From: an uncultured bacterium | GTDB lineage: Bacteria > Vulcanimicrobiota > CADAWZ01 | Reading direction: 5' to 3' | NCBI GenBank assembly: GCA_949288455.1 | Contig: CASEKF010000015.1 | Location: forward strand, 32,898 to 96,897 | Length of the DNA stretch: 64,000 nt | Shown here: piece by piece, positions 45,548-55,094 of the stretch | Numbering within the stretch: the first letter of the stretch is position 1 | How the letters are laid out: every line of letters begins with the position of its first letter | The notes under the pieces: generated by a model | The model's input: only the letters and a program-made list of their open reading frames with translations | Told to the model about the DNA's origin: nothing | Databases searched by the model: none | Made by a program: the position numbers and the translations under genes

Positions 45548-46468
45548 TTAAATTTGCGAATAATAAAAATCTTTAATATCTCGCAATATGTCGTCTTTAG
45601 TCATTATATAGCCGTTCTTCCCTCCAAATAATTCATAGTATTTAGTTTTATAATCATAAAAAGCCGGAGAAGAAGAAAGCTCATTTTTAAAATTCAAGCC
45701 CGCGACATAATTACAAACTTCCGAAGCCGACACAGGCTCTACGGCGGGGTGCCATAAGCGTATGTTTTCTTTAAGAACGACGGTCATATCTTTATAAAGA
45801 CGCTTTAAAGGATAAAATTGATAAAAACTCCCGGAATCGGTAAAATTTAACGCCGTAAAACCTATATTTTGAAAAAAAGACTTCAAAAATCTTTTCTCTT
45901 CTTGGGCCAAAGGCAAAAGCTTATAAAAACCGTTGTCTTGAAGCTCATAAAACTGACGTAAAAAGTTATTTAACGCCGAAAGCTCTGAAAATTTATCCTT
46001 TGACAGCATAAACGGAATCAAATTTATAAAATCATATAAGAAATTCTTCTTTAAATTAACGCCGTAAAGAGCCGGAAGCCTGATTATTAAAGCGTCCGGA
46101 AACTTCGTTCTAACTTTATGTTCCAATAGGTATCGGTTATATCCGTAAGGATGAAGATTCTCGGTTTCAATAGGAGAATCTTCGTCTACGTCGACGGGCT
46201 TTTTAAAAACGTCGACGGTAGAAATCAGAACAAGTCTTTGAGGATTAATTTTTACGATATTGTTAAAGGCCTCTTCTATTAGCTCCATATCTTTTTCAGG
46301 AGCTTTATTCGCCAAATATTTTTCCGCTTTCAGTCCGGCGTAAACCAATAAATCGGGGTTCAGTCCATAAGCTTCGGATATATTTTTCGAATTATATTTT
46401 TTATCGAAATGTCCCTCCATATCAAGATTGCTTCCGACGAAGCCGGTATATCCGACAAGAGCTTCCAT
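45548..46468 (-). CDS. NAD-dependent epimerase/dehydratase-family protein
   Basis: A 306-residue extended-SDR protein. EALVGYTGFVGSNL gives the dinucleotide loop at the N-terminus, LLVYAGLKAEKYLANKAPEKDMELI and VLISTVDVFKKPVD the middle and active-site serine/threonine strand, and YGYNRYLLEHKV the catalytic Y-x3-(R/K) region with N-R where Y-x3-K is usual (Y-G-Y-N-R-Y-L-L). Missing the classical lysine is a caution for activity. The longest frame starts at 46531 inside the preceding gene; the ATG at 46468 starts the Rossmann fold and is chosen. Within the cluster it may make or modify the sugar used by the two GT2 enzymes. Confidence 0.75.
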   Translation of the reverse strand: MEALVGYTGFVGSNLDMEGHFDKKYNSKNISEAYGLNPDLLVYAGLKAEKYLANKAPEKDMELIEEAFNNIVKINPQRLVLISTVDVFKKPVDVDEDSPIETENLHPYGYNRYLLEHKVRTKFPDALIIRLPALYGVNLKKNFLYDFINLIPFMLSKDKFSELSALNNFLRQFYELQDNGFYKLLPLAQEEKRFLKSFFQNIGFTALNFTDSGSFYQFYPLKRLYKDMTVVLKENIRLWHPAVEPVSASEVCNYVAGLNFKNELSSSPAFYDYKTKYYELFGGKNGYIMTKDDILRDIKDFYYSQI

Positions 46469-46491
46469 AAAGGCGTATTCTCCCTTCGCGA

Positions 46492-48078
46492 TTAATCTTT
46501 TCCCAAACAAGAATTTTTCTCGTCCATACAAGACGAATTATGTATCTTAATAAAATCAAATATAAAATTTAAAATTACGTAAAAACAAATCTGAATAAAA
46601 CCGAAATACCACAGAACGTAATTTATATGAGTATGTATATAAGAATGAGCTTTACCCAAAACGAACCAAGAAACGCTTGAAAGCATAGTTAAAATATATA
46701 AAAACAATTCTTCCCAATTAAGTTTTCCCATAGAAAATCGATAAAAGAAAATCAAAACCGGCAAATATATCAATAATTTAAATAATTCTCCGGGCATTCC
46801 GAGAATGATTTGAGTATTAAAATTTAAATAAGCGGATAGAACATCAAATACGCTTGCTTTAATCGATTCTTTTACGTAAATATTATCAAATGCGTTAGGA
46901 TCTCCTCCTAAAGTTCTTCTCTTAACGTCTTCGTTATATATTGAAGAAACTCCGCGAGCGACGTTTCCTTCGCCCCTCACGGTCGAAAAAAACAAAAAAG
47001 CCGCGATAAAGCCGAATAAAGCCGCGAAAGATAAAATTAGAATTCTTTTAAACAGCTTAAAATCACTTTTTTTAGCCGTTAAAGATTTAAAAAAATCGGC
47101 AAGGGGAAAAACTATTAAGGAAAACATTACCGCAGACAAAAATTCAAAGCCGCATAAAGATTTAATTAAGATAGCTAAAAAAGAAAATATATAGCAAGCT
47201 ATTCTGATTTTTTTGTTTTCTATATTGTTGATAAAGTATAAACCTATCAACATCGGAAGAAACAGCAAAAAAGCGACCCAATAAAGATTTCTTCCAAAAT
47301 TGACGATCCATGGAGACAAAAGAAAAACAGCGTAAAAACAAGCGGCCGCCAACGCGTTATATTTTTTATTTATCTCAATTACAGTCAAAGTAAAAATAAG
47401 AGCGGATAAAAAAGAAAGGATCAAACGCAAATCCTTTTCGGTATTAAACGGAAACATTTTGGCGTAAAAGTAATACGCGTATCCCTGCAGTCCGAAATTC
47501 GAAGGATAAGGAAAAAGCGCGGATTGAGGCAAAAGAGAGCCGTCGGAAGAATATACGTAAGTATAATCCAGGTAAGGATAAGATAAAAAAGACTCCGGAA
47601 TTTTTTCTTTTATCTTAGCCGATAAATAATCGGGCGGCGATTGAACTACTTCGGAAATCGTATAATATCTCCCGAACATTTTAAGAGAATTACCCGGCTT
47701 TATAACTAACTTAGAATATTTATTAAGAAAAAAGGCTATAGAATTATCTTTTATGGAGACTCCGTTAACAAAATTATCTTTATTTAAATAATTAGGGTTC
47801 TCGGACGTAAAAGAACGTTTAAAATTATACGTCGACGACAATCCTCCGGAACCGGGCCAAGGAGCTAAATACGCTTCCTCCTCTTTCTCTTTAAGGACGG
47901 GCAAATTTTCCCTCGCTCCGTTAACGCTGGAAACGGCTAATTGGTCCGAATCCCATTGAAATATCACAAAATCCTTATTGTAAGGATCAAGACAGTTGGT
48001 AACGTAAACGAGCCATAGAGAAAGCGTTAAAAAAAACGCCAAAACTATTTTCGCGGCGCTGTCTTTTCGTAAAATCAT
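46492..48078 (-). CDS. Polytopic membrane protein of the glycan cluster
   Basis: A 528-residue inner-membrane protein that I cannot place in a named family. An N-terminal helix (about 10-30) is followed by about 185 polar residues likely outside the cytoplasm (with NGVSIKDNSIAFFLNKYSKL and SLLPQSALFPYPSNFGLQGYAY), then about nine to ten helices between 215 and 510. The topology, one helix, a large loop and a helical bundle, differs from PMT-type GT-C enzymes, where the first loop is shorter, but a glycan-transferase role fits its GT2, epimerase and isomerase neighbours, as in GtrB/Gtr-type decorating systems. It lies 23 bases from the NAD-epimerase gene. Confidence 0.65.
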   Translation of the reverse strand: MILRKDSAAKIVLAFFLTLSLWLVYVTNCLDPYNKDFVIFQWDSDQLAVSSVNGARENLPVLKEKEEEAYLAPWPGSGGLSSTYNFKRSFTSENPNYLNKDNFVNGVSIKDNSIAFFLNKYSKLVIKPGNSLKMFGRYYTISEVVQSPPDYLSAKIKEKIPESFLSYPYLDYTYVYSSDGSLLPQSALFPYPSNFGLQGYAYYFYAKMFPFNTEKDLRLILSFLSALIFTLTVIEINKKYNALAAACFYAVFLLSPWIVNFGRNLYWVAFLLFLPMLIGLYFINNIENKKIRIACYIFSFLAILIKSLCGFEFLSAVMFSLIVFPLADFFKSLTAKKSDFKLFKRILILSFAALFGFIAAFLFFSTVRGEGNVARGVSSIYNEDVKRRTLGGDPNAFDNIYVKESIKASVFDVLSAYLNFNTQIILGMPGELFKLLIYLPVLIFFYRFSMGKLNWEELFLYILTMLSSVSWFVLGKAHSYIHTHINYVLWYFGFIQICFYVILNFIFDFIKIHNSSCMDEKNSCLGKD

Positions 48079-48093
48079 AGAAAGCCTCTGATA

Positions 48094-49041
48094 TTAACAA
48101 GTAAGTTTTTCGATACTTTTAAAATTATATTTCTGTTTTTTAAATAATAAATCGACGATTATCGCAAGATATTTAATAACGACAGTCAATATGCCGAATA
48201 AACCGAAAAACGCAAACGAAAGAAAAAGCATCGTAGTAGTCCAACCTGCGGCAGGATCGGCGAAAATAAAGACAACCAGAGCGTATCCTCCAATTAAAAG
48301 CGCTATCGTCATCATTATAAAAGTCATAGCCAGCGCAAATCTGTATCCGAAATCGGTAAAAAGAAGTATAGCGTTTACCGCAAGATCTTTTCGATAGGTT
48401 TCGTATCGTTTGTCTTTTTTCTTGCGCAAAACCGAGGTGAGAGGCGCATATTCCAAAACGAGAGAATTTAAGCCCGAATTTTGATATATAATTTTTCTGT
48501 AAGGAATAGTCTTATGTATCTGATTTATACGATTAATAGCTCTTCTGGACAATATGCGGAAAGTTTCGCTCTTCATATGCCCGCCGAAAGGAAGCAGTTT
48601 GTTCAACAGTCGATAAAAGAATCTGGAGGAACGCCTTTCTTTATTCTTAGGCGAAGCGGAAACTATATCGTTTCCTTTAAGAGACGCATAATAAACGTCC
48701 ATTATAAAAGACGGATCATAATCCGCATCCGAGCTGTCAAATTCGAAAACAAAATCGCCTATAGCCAAATCCACCCCCGCGTTCATAGAAAGTTCCAAAC
48801 CATGGAAATAACTCATATTAAGAAGAGTAGCCGAAGAAGAGGCGAACTTACCGGCAAAAGCTTTTATTTTTTCAACGCTTAAATCTCCTGAATCGTCGTT
48901 TACCAGTATAATTTCAAATTTGTCAAAATTTTCGTTTAATATATCGTAAATTGAAGTTAAAAAATCAAAAATTTCATTTTCGTTATCTCTTACATATATG
49001 ACTGCGGATATAAAATTTTTCTCTTTCTCGATTCTCTCCAT
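48094..49041 (-). CDS. Polyprenyl-phosphate glycosyltransferase, GtrB/DPM-like, with two C-terminal helices
   Basis: A 315-residue GT2 enzyme: cytoplasmic GT-A domain about 10-220 (VIYVRDNENEIFDFLTSIYDIL, EIILVNDDSGDLS, GDFVFEFDSSDADYDPSF where FDSSDAD acts as the metal loop), then two helices at about 230-255 and 265-295. This architecture is that of GtrB/ArnC/DPM1-like enzymes that load a sugar on undecaprenyl phosphate, here likely for the adjoining polytopic protein. It is two bases from the FAD oxidoreductase and 15 from the membrane gene. Confidence 0.87.
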   Translation of the reverse strand: MERIEKEKNFISAVIYVRDNENEIFDFLTSIYDILNENFDKFEIILVNDDSGDLSVEKIKAFAGKFASSSATLLNMSYFHGLELSMNAGVDLAIGDFVFEFDSSDADYDPSFIMDVYYASLKGNDIVSASPKNKERRSSRFFYRLLNKLLPFGGHMKSETFRILSRRAINRINQIHKTIPYRKIIYQNSGLNSLVLEYAPLTSVLRKKKDKRYETYRKDLAVNAILLFTDFGYRFALAMTFIMMTIALLIGGYALVVFIFADPAAGWTTTMLFLSFAFFGLFGILTVVIKYLAIIVDLLFKKQKYNFKSIEKLTC

Positions 49042-49043
49042 AC

Positions 49044-50165
49044 TTATAAAACCTCATCCAAATCGTAGACCGTATTAATTTTACCCGAAAGGACGCTTAT
49101 AAAGCAAGGTTTTTCCGAATGACGCCTTATAACGGTAGGTCTCGAATCGTCGATCTCCGAACTTTTTAAAATAGGCTTCATTGAAAAAAGAGAGTATTTA
49201 TACTTAAAATCAAGGTCGTCTATCAAATACTTTTTCGCTAAAGTCGACATATATCCAAAAGCTGAAGCAGGCTTACAACGACAATAATTGCAATTACCAA
49301 GCCGCAAAGGAGAACAAAAACCTTCGCTCTTATCCTGACAAGGGAAGGAAGGCAAAGTCTCGAAAGAAGCCGAATGAGGCGTAAAAGTTACGGAAGTCAA
49401 AGAGTGATCTCCCGTAAGACCGAAGGGCATAACGGAAAAAAAAGGCCCGTCCATAACAGTTAGGCCGAAACGCCTAAGCATGTCGGAAGGACTGACTATT
49501 ATAATTTCGCACAACTCGTATTTGATTTTAAATAATCCCGTTTCGTGAAATAAAGTTATCAGCTGATTGACGGAAGCGTAAGACGCGTTTAAAACGAAAG
49601 GGGCCTTATATTTTTCGCCGTCGTTTAAATAAAGAACATAATCTTCGCTCAAACGTTCCGCGCGATCCAAAACTACTCCGTACAAAATTTCAATATTGGA
49701 AAGTTCGGCGATTTCCTTTAAAAAATAATTCTTTAAAACCGCCGCGTCGTAAGTATATTCTCTGGTCAAAAAAGCTCCGTCGCACATATTTTTTTTAAAA
49801 AACTTGTCGGGATCCACTTTTTCGCAAGGAATACCGGCGGCATGACAAAATTTTTCAAACTGAGAGGCGTCCGACCAAGAAAATTTACCGCTTGTAGCGT
49901 ATATTTTGTCAAATTGTCCGTTTATGGAAAAAGAGTAATCTTTAGCAAATTTCTCAAAATATTTAGCGCTCTTAGACGCCGTAGAAATAGATCGAGGATA
50001 ATGATAACCGTTATGAACTCTGGCCTGATTTATATAAGTGGCTCTTTTAAAAGCCCCGGAATCGGCTTCCAAAACAAGCACGCGCTCTTTCTTTTTCCCG
50101 CAGCGCAAAGCGGAATATAAGCCGTAAATTCCGGCTCCTATTATTATTTTATCATAAGATTTCAT
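49044..50165 (-). CDS. FAD-dependent oxidoreductase (DAO-like)
   Basis: A 373-residue flavoprotein of the D-amino-acid-oxidase fold. KIIIGAGIYGLYSALRCGK is the FAD-binding GxGxxG loop (about 6-23), VLVLEADSG the ribose-binding acid, RVHNGYHYPRS a substrate-side segment, and INTVYDLDEVL the C-terminal FAD contact. A C-rich cluster GFCSPLRLGNCNYCRCKP (about 292-309) could bind a metal or Fe-S cluster, unusual for DAO enzymes. It heads the six-gene glycan cluster on the minus strand; sugar oxidation or oxidised-sugar formation are candidates. Genes of this type occur with GtrB and polytopic partners in polysaccharide clusters. Confidence 0.78.
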   Translation of the reverse strand: MKSYDKIIIGAGIYGLYSALRCGKKKERVLVLEADSGAFKRATYINQARVHNGYHYPRSISTASKSAKYFEKFAKDYSFSINGQFDKIYATSGKFSWSDASQFEKFCHAAGIPCEKVDPDKFFKKNMCDGAFLTREYTYDAAVLKNYFLKEIAELSNIEILYGVVLDRAERLSEDYVLYLNDGEKYKAPFVLNASYASVNQLITLFHETGLFKIKYELCEIIIVSPSDMLRRFGLTVMDGPFFSVMPFGLTGDHSLTSVTFTPHSASFETLPSFPCQDKSEGFCSPLRLGNCNYCRCKPASAFGYMSTLAKKYLIDDLDFKYKYSLFSMKPILKSSEIDDSRPTVIRRHSEKPCFISVLSGKINTVYDLDEVL

Positions 50166-50240
50166 ACTCTATAATCGTATCTTTCAAACCGGTATTGACT
50201 AAAGTTCAACGCCTTCGACTTAGAAAAGCAAAAAAAAGAT

Positions 50241-51077
50241 CTAAGCTTTATATCCGGCTCTTAAAATTTTTATTTCCTCGGCGTAACCGGCTAAATCGTT
50301 AGGAGTCTCTAAAATGAAAGGAAGCTCTCTAAGATAAGGATGATTGATTATCCTCAATATAGCTTCTAAACCAATTTTTCCCTCCCCTATCTTAGCATGT
50401 CTATCTTTTCGTGACCCAAGACCATGCAAACTGTCGTTTAAATGAACCGCTTTCAGTTTATCCAAACCTATAATATCGTTAAACTCGACTAAAACCCCGT
50501 CTAAATCGTTAACGATATCGTACCCTCCGTCATATACATGGCAAGTGTCCAAACATACGCCCAACTTATCAGGTAAATCAACGCGATTTATTATATCTCT
50601 TATTTCCTGAAAATTTCGTCCGATTTCGCTTCCTTTTCCCGCCATAGTCTCTAGAAGCACAACAGTCGATTGTTCAGGGAAGAGAGACTCGTTTAAGAGT
50701 TCGGCTATCATATTGACGCCTATTTCTACCCCCTGTTTTACATGGCTTCCGGGATGAAAATTATAAAAATTTCCGGGGATATGTTCTAAAATCTTCAAAT
50801 CTTCCTTAAAAATTCTTTTAGCAAACTTTCTTACAGACTCGTCCGCAGAGGAAGGATTCAAAGTATAAGGCGAGTGAGCCACTACCGAAGCGAATCCCAA
50901 TCGTAAAGCTCTCTCCTCATAAGAGGCCATGTCATTGAGATCCAAAGGCTTCGCGGCTCCGCCCCTTGGATTTCTAGTAAAAAAAGAAAACGTATTGGCG
51001 TCGATTTTTAAAGCGTCTTCAAGCATGTGTACATAGCCTTTTGCCGCGGATAAATGGCAGCCTATTTTCATAGCCAT
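50241..51077 (-). CDS. nfo: Endonuclease IV (apurinic/apyrimidinic endonuclease)
   Basis: A 278-residue AP endonuclease for base-excision repair, cutting 5' to abasic sites. Zinc-site residues are all present in order: [43 protein letters not shown] and ILETPN. Opening [12 protein letters not shown] and length match the family (about 280). GGAGGTGGG lies before the ATG at 51077, which is preferred over the ATG two codons later. It is 36 bases downstream of the cation antiporter and 75 bases upstream of the FAD gene; a promoter may lie in the latter gap. Confidence 0.96.
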   Translation of the reverse strand: MAMKIGCHLSAAKGYVHMLEDALKIDANTFSFFTRNPRGGAAKPLDLNDMASYEERALRLGFASVVAHSPYTLNPSSADESVRKFAKRIFKEDLKILEHIPGNFYNFHPGSHVKQGVEIGVNMIAELLNESLFPEQSTVVLLETMAGKGSEIGRNFQEIRDIINRVDLPDKLGVCLDTCHVYDGGYDIVNDLDGVLVEFNDIIGLDKLKAVHLNDSLHGLGSRKDRHAKIGEGKIGLEAILRIINHPYLRELPFILETPNDLAGYAEEIKILRAGYKA

Positions 51078-51113
51078 TGTCCCACCTCCGAAAGTAAGCG
51101 CAAATTCACGGGT

Positions 51114-53120
51114 TCAACTCCTATCGTAAGCGTAAGAAGAATTTGAAAAATCGGAATCTTCTTGAAGCTGCAGTTCTGCGAAAGCGTTAATTTTTTCTCT
51201 TTTTCCTACGACTAAAAGAGAATATCCCGGTAAAATCTTATCTTCGGGATTAAGAATTTCCGAATTTCCTTTATTTATAGTAACCGCCACAAGACCGTAC
51301 TTTTTCCTAAAATCAGCTTCTATCAAACTCTTTCCCGCAAGAGGAGATTTATCGGAAATGACTATAGTCGCCAAATGATTTTCTGAAGATTGGACGTCCT
51401 CGGAACTGTCTACTGAAGTAACCAGAGAATTTGCGTCTTCCGAATTCTGAGCTTCTACGATAGATTGTATATTTTGCTTCGAAATCATCGAATATCTTAA
51501 AATTCTGGCAAGCATCTCAAAAGAAGACTCTTTCTCATCCGCTACGACCTGATTAGCTCCGGCGTCCTCAAGATCGACGGCCGAAGCTTCAAAAAGCGAT
51601 CTGACGATCAAAGTAACGTTAGGGTTCAGTCTCTTTATCAATTTTACTATTCTAACCGTATTGAAATTTCCCGGCATCGTAAGGGCCACAGCCGCGGCAG
51701 TATCTATATGAACGAATTCCAAAACGGCTTCTTGAGACGCGTCTCCATAATAAATAGGAACTCCCTTTTTACTTTCAGTCTTAACGGTGTCAGGATTCGA
51801 TTCTACGACACAATATTTTAAGCCCGCCATTTTAGCTCCGAAAGCGACTCTCCTTCCGACTACGCCAAAACCTACTATAATAAGATGATTCGATAAATCG
51901 CCTTTAGTCTCCTCGTCTTTAACTTCTTTAAAACGGAAGATCTTGGAAAACATGCCGTAAAGCGAAGGAGCCGCCTGAATAATAAACGGAGTAAGAATCA
52001 TACTTAAAATAGAAGAAGCCAAAAGATAGTTTAGCTGTATACTTTGTATAATGCCTAAATCGCTTCCCATTTGAAACAATACGAAAGAAAATTCTCCGAT
52101 CTGGCATAAAGCGAGACCGGCGCAAAAAGCCGTTCTCGGCGGATATTTCAGGACGGAAACCGCCGCCGCCGCAATCGCCGTCTTTAAAACGAGAATCGCA
52201 AGCGTAATTCCCAAAATAGAGAAAACGTTATGAAGAGCAAAATTCAAATCGAGCATTATGCCTATGGAAACGAAAAAGATACTCGTAAAAACGTCTTTAA
52301 AAGGCATTATGCTGCCCAAAGCGCGATGACTATACGGAGACTCCGCTATCAGCACTCCCGCGATGAAAGCGCCTAAAGCAAGAGAAATTCCCAGAAGGCC
52401 GCTCAGAAATACAAACGACAAAAAGATAAACAAAATTGCAATGATGAAAAGCTCGCTGCTCTGAGTCTTCGCTACCTGATATAAAAGTTTAGGAATAATC
52501 CATTTATAGGAAACAAAAGAAACTGCAAGAAGTACAAACAGTTTAATAAGCAGAGCCAATATCATAGATCCCATAGAGGAACTCTGACCTGAGGAGCCCA
52601 AAAGAGGAAATACAATTACCATCAAAACGGAGGCGATATCCTGATAAATCAAAACGGTAAGAGTCATCCTGCCGTAAGGTCTGGTTATATCTCCATTTTT
52701 CTGCAGAAGCGACAAAACGAGAGCGGTACTGCTCAAAGATAAGACGCATCCGTAAAAAACGGCTATTTGAAACGTCGTTTTGAAAAAAAACATTAAAATA
52801 CAAGCTACTATGGCGATAGTACCCCCGACTTGGATAGTTCCGCCGATAAGCAACGGTTTTTTTAATTCGTTTATCTGCTTAAGCGAAAATTCCAAGCCAA
52901 CCGTAAAAAGCAAACATATAATGCCTAAATCGGCAAGGACGTCTATCGCTTCATGGTTCATAAAATCCATAACGTTAAAAAAGACTCTGGAAGAGTTCAT
53001 TATAATTCCGGAGACAAGAAAACCCACTATTATCGGAATATTGATTTTTCTGCAAAAAAGCACTATCGGAATAGCCAACCCGGAAATAATTACGACTTCC
53101 TTAAGTATTTTATAATCCAT
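51114..53120 (-). CDS. CPA2 (KefB-type) monovalent cation/proton antiporter with RCK domains
   Basis: A 668-residue transporter. About 1-385: 12 to 13 membrane helices of the Na+/H+ exchanger fold, with DLGIICLLFTVGLEFSL near 65-80 and LGAFIAGVLIAESPYSHRALGSIMPFKDVF where the family has its ion-site helices. About 405-530: TrkA-N (RCK) domain with LIIVGFGVVGRRVAFG and GDASQEAVLEF for NAD(H)/nucleotide binding. About 565-655: TrkA-C domain. KefB/YbaL-type antiporters exchange K+ or Na+ for H+. It lies 84 bases downstream of the PII-like gene and NhaB, suggesting a sodium/pH homeostasis group. The C-terminus is serine-rich (SDFSNSSYAYDRS). Confidence 0.92.
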   Translation of the reverse strand: MDYKILKEVVIISGLAIPIVLFCRKINIPIIVGFLVSGIIMNSSRVFFNVMDFMNHEAIDVLADLGIICLLFTVGLEFSLKQINELKKPLLIGGTIQVGGTIAIVACILMFFFKTTFQIAVFYGCVLSLSSTALVLSLLQKNGDITRPYGRMTLTVLIYQDIASVLMVIVFPLLGSSGQSSSMGSMILALLIKLFVLLAVSFVSYKWIIPKLLYQVAKTQSSELFIIAILFIFLSFVFLSGLLGISLALGAFIAGVLIAESPYSHRALGSIMPFKDVFTSIFFVSIGIMLDLNFALHNVFSILGITLAILVLKTAIAAAAVSVLKYPPRTAFCAGLALCQIGEFSFVLFQMGSDLGIIQSIQLNYLLASSILSMILTPFIIQAAPSLYGMFSKIFRFKEVKDEETKGDLSNHLIIVGFGVVGRRVAFGAKMAGLKYCVVESNPDTVKTESKKGVPIYYGDASQEAVLEFVHIDTAAAVALTMPGNFNTVRIVKLIKRLNPNVTLIVRSLFEASAVDLEDAGANQVVADEKESSFEMLARILRYSMISKQNIQSIVEAQNSEDANSLVTSVDSSEDVQSSENHLATIVISDKSPLAGKSLIEADFRKKYGLVAVTINKGNSEILNPEDKILPGYSLLVVGKREKINAFAELQLQEDSDFSNSSYAYDRS

Positions 53121-53204
53121 GGTAAACCTCTCAAAAAAAAATCAAAAAAAAGTGAATCTATTTCAGATACATGGATAAGATCTCATTATCATAACAGAAA
53201 AAAG

Positions 53205-53516
53205 TTAATCCTGAAAAAAGAAGGCCTGTTCCACGTTGAGAGTAAAAATAATTCCGCTTCCTCGTTCGCTAAAACTTGGATGAAGTCTAACGGAACTTAC
53301 TATATCGGCAACGACAGACTCATTAGCTAAAATCATCAAAATCTCTTTTTCAGGAACAAGGCGCAAACCGAAAAACATAGCGTCCTCTTCGGTGCCGGTG
53401 CCTTTCGCTCCAATTATAGTTCCTCCCTGCGCTCCGGCCTGTCTTGCCGAGGCCATTAACTCCTCAGAATAATAATGATTACAGATGATCATTATTAATT
53501 TTACTTTTTCTTCCAT
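53205..53516 (-). CDS. PII-like signalling protein
   Basis: A 103-residue protein of the PII/GlnB-like fold. GAQGGTIIGAKGTG (about 28-41) is the phosphate/adenylate-binding loop pattern, VPEKEILMILAN the second beta strand and SGIIFTLNVEQAF (about 87-99) the C-terminal strand, as in PII. The T-loop is shortened (GTEEDAMFFGLRL) and lacks the uridylylated tyrosine, so classical GlnD regulation is unlikely. GTAGGAGC precedes the start. It lies between NhaB and the CPA2 antiporter, implying it may sense an adenine nucleotide and control transport, as SbtB-like proteins do with bicarbonate transporters (inference). Confidence 0.83.
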   Translation of the reverse strand: MEEKVKLIMIICNHYYSEELMASARQAGAQGGTIIGAKGTGTEEDAMFFGLRLVPEKEILMILANESVVADIVSSVRLHPSFSERGSGIIFTLNVEQAFFFQD

Positions 53517-53554
53517 AGTATAAAGCTCCTACACGTAAAACTAATAAAAAACGA

Positions 53555-55006
53555 CTACATACAAAAATAAATGCAAACAGCTCCTGTTCCAATCATAGCC
53601 GCGGCATAGGGAAAAGCCAGCTTAACCATCTGCCAATATGACAATCGTATCAAAGGAGCTATTGAAGAGGTAAGAAGGAATAAAAAAGCTGCATGTCCGT
53701 TAGGAGTGGCCATAGCCGGAATATTAGTCCCCATATTTACAATCACCGCCAACTTCTGATAATGTTCCAAAGCGAATCGGCCTTCGTTATAAGCGTCCTG
53801 AATTCCGTTAATAAATACCGAAGCTACAAAAACGTTGTCGCTGACAAGAGACAGAGCTCCGTTTGCCAAAAATAACGCGATCATCTGAGCTTTTCCGCCA
53901 AAAGTCAAAACCCACTCAATCAAAGGCTTAACCAGTTTCTGGTCATGAACAACCGCTAAAATCGCGAAAAATATAGATATCAATAGAACGAAAGGCATAG
54001 CGTTATTAAACGATTCGGCAAAATCATGCTCTTTAGTCAATCCTTTAAACGCAGACATAACTACAATAAGCGCAATGCCTAAAAGACCTACTTCGGCAAT
54101 ATGAAAAGCCAAGGCAAAAAACAGCAAGACGGCTATAATAGCCTGAAGCGCGTAAGAAAACAAAGACTGCCGGCTCATCCTACGAAATTTATAGTTAAAA
54201 TCTCTAACTATAGCGTCGTAGGCTCTTTGAGGCAAAACATAGCCAAAACCCGGATATTTCACGGCTTCAAGAATAGGACAAAGCGCCAATCCCACAATTG
54301 AAGCCGGAACGGATATAACGGAACATCTTTGAAAAAAATCGCCGAAAGACCACCCCATCTTCGTAGCGATCATTAAGTTATGAGGCTCGCCCACTATAGT
54401 CATAGAGCCGCCCATTATTGTGCCTACGGCTCCATGCATAATCATACTGCGCAAAAAACCCTTAAATTCATCCATTTCCTTTTTTGCCAATTCAGACTTA
54501 CCGGTATCTCCCGCAACGCTATGGTATATGGCAAAAAAGTTAAAACAGACCGCTATAATCACGGCCATTAATGCCAAGGCGTCAAAAAAAGCCGAAAGAG
54601 ACGCGCATATAAAACAAAAAGCGAACGATAAAAGGATCTTATTCCTGATAACGGTAAAAAGTTTAGCAAAAGCTAAAAAAACAATATCCTTAAGATAATA
54701 AATTCCGGCTACCATGAAAATTAATAACAATATGGTAGGCAGATTTCCTGAGACTTCATGATACACGCTTTCCGGAGAAGTTAACCCGAAAGCCACGGCT
54801 TCCAAAGCCAGCAAACCTCCCGAAGGCACGGGGTAACATTGAAGAGAAAGAGCAAGAGTAAAAATAAACTCCAGCAACAGGATCCAGCCCGCAACGAAAG
54901 GACTGACAAAAAATATAATGGGATTGGCGATTAAAAATACAAGAATCGTTATTTTATACCATTTTGGAGTTTTTCCTAAAAAATTTTCAAGAAAAAGTTT
55001 GGACAT
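53555..55006 (-). CDS. nhaB: Na+/H+ antiporter NhaB
   Basis: A 483-residue inner-membrane antiporter, about 11 helices. The N-terminus NFLGKTPKWYKITILVFL, SPFVAGWILLLEFIFTLAL, GGLLALEAVAFGLTSPE, LLLIFMVAGIYYLKD and MGGSMTIVGEPHNLMIATKMGW closely follow NhaB of proteobacteria, as do SDNVFVASVFINGIQ and TGTNIPAMATPNGHAAFLFLLTS towards the end. It expels Na+ for H+. GGGAGGAATATT precedes the start. It heads the minus-strand group with the PII-like and CPA2 genes and lies divergent to queC across a 236-bp gap with putative back-to-back promoters. Confidence 0.95.
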   Translation of the reverse strand: MSKLFLENFLGKTPKWYKITILVFLIANPIIFFVSPFVAGWILLLEFIFTLALSLQCYPVPSGGLLALEAVAFGLTSPESVYHEVSGNLPTILLLIFMVAGIYYLKDIVFLAFAKLFTVIRNKILLSFAFCFICASLSAFFDALALMAVIIAVCFNFFAIYHSVAGDTGKSELAKKEMDEFKGFLRSMIMHGAVGTIMGGSMTIVGEPHNLMIATKMGWSFGDFFQRCSVISVPASIVGLALCPILEAVKYPGFGYVLPQRAYDAIVRDFNYKFRRMSRQSLFSYALQAIIAVLLFFALAFHIAEVGLLGIALIVVMSAFKGLTKEHDFAESFNNAMPFVLLISIFFAILAVVHDQKLVKPLIEWVLTFGGKAQMIALFLANGALSLVSDNVFVASVFINGIQDAYNEGRFALEHYQKLAVIVNMGTNIPAMATPNGHAAFLFLLTSSIAPLIRLSYWQMVKLAFPYAAAMIGTGAVCIYFCM

Positions 55007-55053
55007 AATATTCCTCCCGGCCGCGAATAAAACTCCACTACAACATAATCATA

Positions 55054-55082
55054 AATTTAGAGATATTGAAAATATTTAACAA
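55054..55082 (-). promoter_or_regulatory. Candidate sigma-70 promoter of nhaB
   Basis: On the minus strand, TTGTTA (complement of 55077-55082) and TAAATT (complement of 55054-55059) are separated by 17 bases and lie about 48 bases before the nhaB start. The boxes are weaker than those of the opposite-facing candidate and overlap it, so the two promoters might compete. Confidence 0.35.
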
Positions 55083-55094
55083 AAATATTATAAT
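55066..55094 (+). promoter_or_regulatory. Candidate sigma-70 promoter upstream of queC
   Basis: TTGAAA (55066-55071) and TATAAT (55089-55094) are separated by exactly 17 bases. An AATGAA/TTCATT inverted pair (55092-55105) overlaps the start region and could be an operator. The start codon of queC is about 150 bases further on; the leader shows no preQ1 riboswitch motif that I could recognise. Confidence 0.5.

Noticed and set aside
29216-50165. Polysaccharide locus as a recently acquired genomic island
   Set aside because: Base composition, codon choice and ATA-isoleucine usage look like the flanking genes, and no tRNA, integrase or direct repeat borders it.
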